A stretch of DNA of 15,299 nt from Methanobrevibacter sp. GTDB lineage: Archaea > Methanobacteriota > Methanobacteria > Methanobacteriales > Methanobacteriaceae. The notes below the pieces were generated by a model that saw only the letters and a program-made list of their open reading frames with translations, was not told the DNA's origin and did not search any database. Location of the stretch: positions 1-15,299 of the forward strand of contig WRMT01000035.1 of assembly GCA_009777005.1 (NCBI GenBank), written 5' to 3'. How positions within the stretch are numbered: the stretch's first letter is position 1; each line of letters starts with the position of its first letter. This document shows, in pieces, positions 15,114 through 15,299 of the stretch. The position numbers and the translations under genes were made by a program.

Positions 15114-15146
15114 TTAATAATTTTAAACTTAATTAAATTTTACCCG

Positions 15147-15198
15147 TTTTTTTTTTTTTTTTTTTTTTTAAAAAAAAAATTTTTTTTTTTTTAAAAAA
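15147..15198. repeat. Homopolymer block T23-A10-T13-A6
   Basis: Four successive homopolymers: T at 15147-15169, A at 15170-15179, T at 15180-15192 and A at 15193-15198. It may act as a U-rich terminator in both directions. It is also a place where base counts, or even the join itself, could be wrong in an assembly. Confidence 0.85.
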
Positions 15199-15299
15199 TA
15201 TTTTTTATTTTTTATCACGATGGTGGAAATACCGACTTAAGAAATGCTAAAATCTACCTTGATTTAGGAATGATTTCTGAAGATATAATTCCGAACGGA
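15195..15299 (+). CDS. Possible partial gene running off the right edge
   Basis: Base composition becomes more gene-like after 15215, and one plus-strand frame is open to the window end, reading HDGGNTDLRNAKIYLDLGMI, then SEDIIPNG. The other five frames are closed by stops. No in-frame ATG lies before Met at about 15249, and the frame enters homopolymer sequence upstream, so the true start is missing, non-ATG, or lost to an indel or a junction. The product is not recognised. Confidence 0.35.

Larger units (their letters stand above)
14666..15194. other. Non-coding region upstream of the operon
   Basis: No gene supported. It contains the long inverted repeat (14788-14908), a wider 11-bp inverted pair (14777-14787 with 14966-14976), TTAGCTATT twice in a row (14737-14745 and 14748-14756) with a related TAGCTATTTTT at 14935, a hairpin at 15086-15105, and the homopolymer block from 15147. 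Confidence 0.6.

Noticed and set aside
1..15299. CRISPR array, tRNA, rRNA or dndBCDE genes
   Set aside because: No regularly spaced repeats, no tRNA/rRNA-like sequences, and no PAPS-reductase, cysteine desulfurase, SMC-like or DGQHR motif were seen in any substantial frame.

Overview
Organism: the window is extremely A+T-rich, its proteins are full of Asn, Lys, Ile and Asp/Glu, and most genes start at ATG behind a GGAGG- or GAGGT-type ribosome binding site. This suits a low-GC methanogenic archaeon of the Methanobrevibacter/Methanosphaera kind. A low-GC bacterium cannot be excluded, because no rRNA, tRNA or housekeeping gene is present to settle it.

Layout: almost everything is one defence operon read leftwards on the minus strand, from about 14110 to 315. 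In transcription order it holds (1) an unrecognised 397-aa protein; (2) a small 194-aa protein whose frame is broken by one extra A in an A7 run; (3) an unrecognised 337-aa protein; (4) a 374-aa protein that seems to carry two nuclease-fold (PD-(D/E)XK-like) domains; then (5) dptF, (6) dptG and (7) dptH. The last three are the restriction arm of the Dnd DNA-phosphorothioation system (also called dndF, dndG and dndH). They overlap tightly and are probably translationally coupled, while a 128-base gap before dptF may hold an internal promoter.

How the genes may work together: in known Dnd systems DndA/BCDE put sulfur into the DNA backbone, and DptF-DptG-DptH (two ATPases plus a scaffold) restrict DNA that lacks it. 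Here no phosphorothioation gene is visible. The place usually taken by dndBCDE is filled by genes 1-4. Two of the dpt proteins also carry added domains: DptF starts with a DUF4145-like domain of the type found at the N-terminus of restriction helicases, and DptH has an EVE/PUA-like domain, a family of modified-base readers, just before its HerA-type motor. The simplest reading is a hybrid Dnd-like system with a different way of telling self from non-self, but modification genes could also lie just outside the window.

Flanks: upstream of the operon (14097-14665) are decayed coding fragments, including a helix-turn-helix remnant. Beyond them is non-coding DNA with a perfect 20-bp inverted repeat (25 bp with one mismatch), a terminator-like hairpin and a long T/A homopolymer block. 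The last about 100 bases look like a partial gene on the plus strand. The left 314 bases are A+T-rich intergenic DNA after the operon's end.
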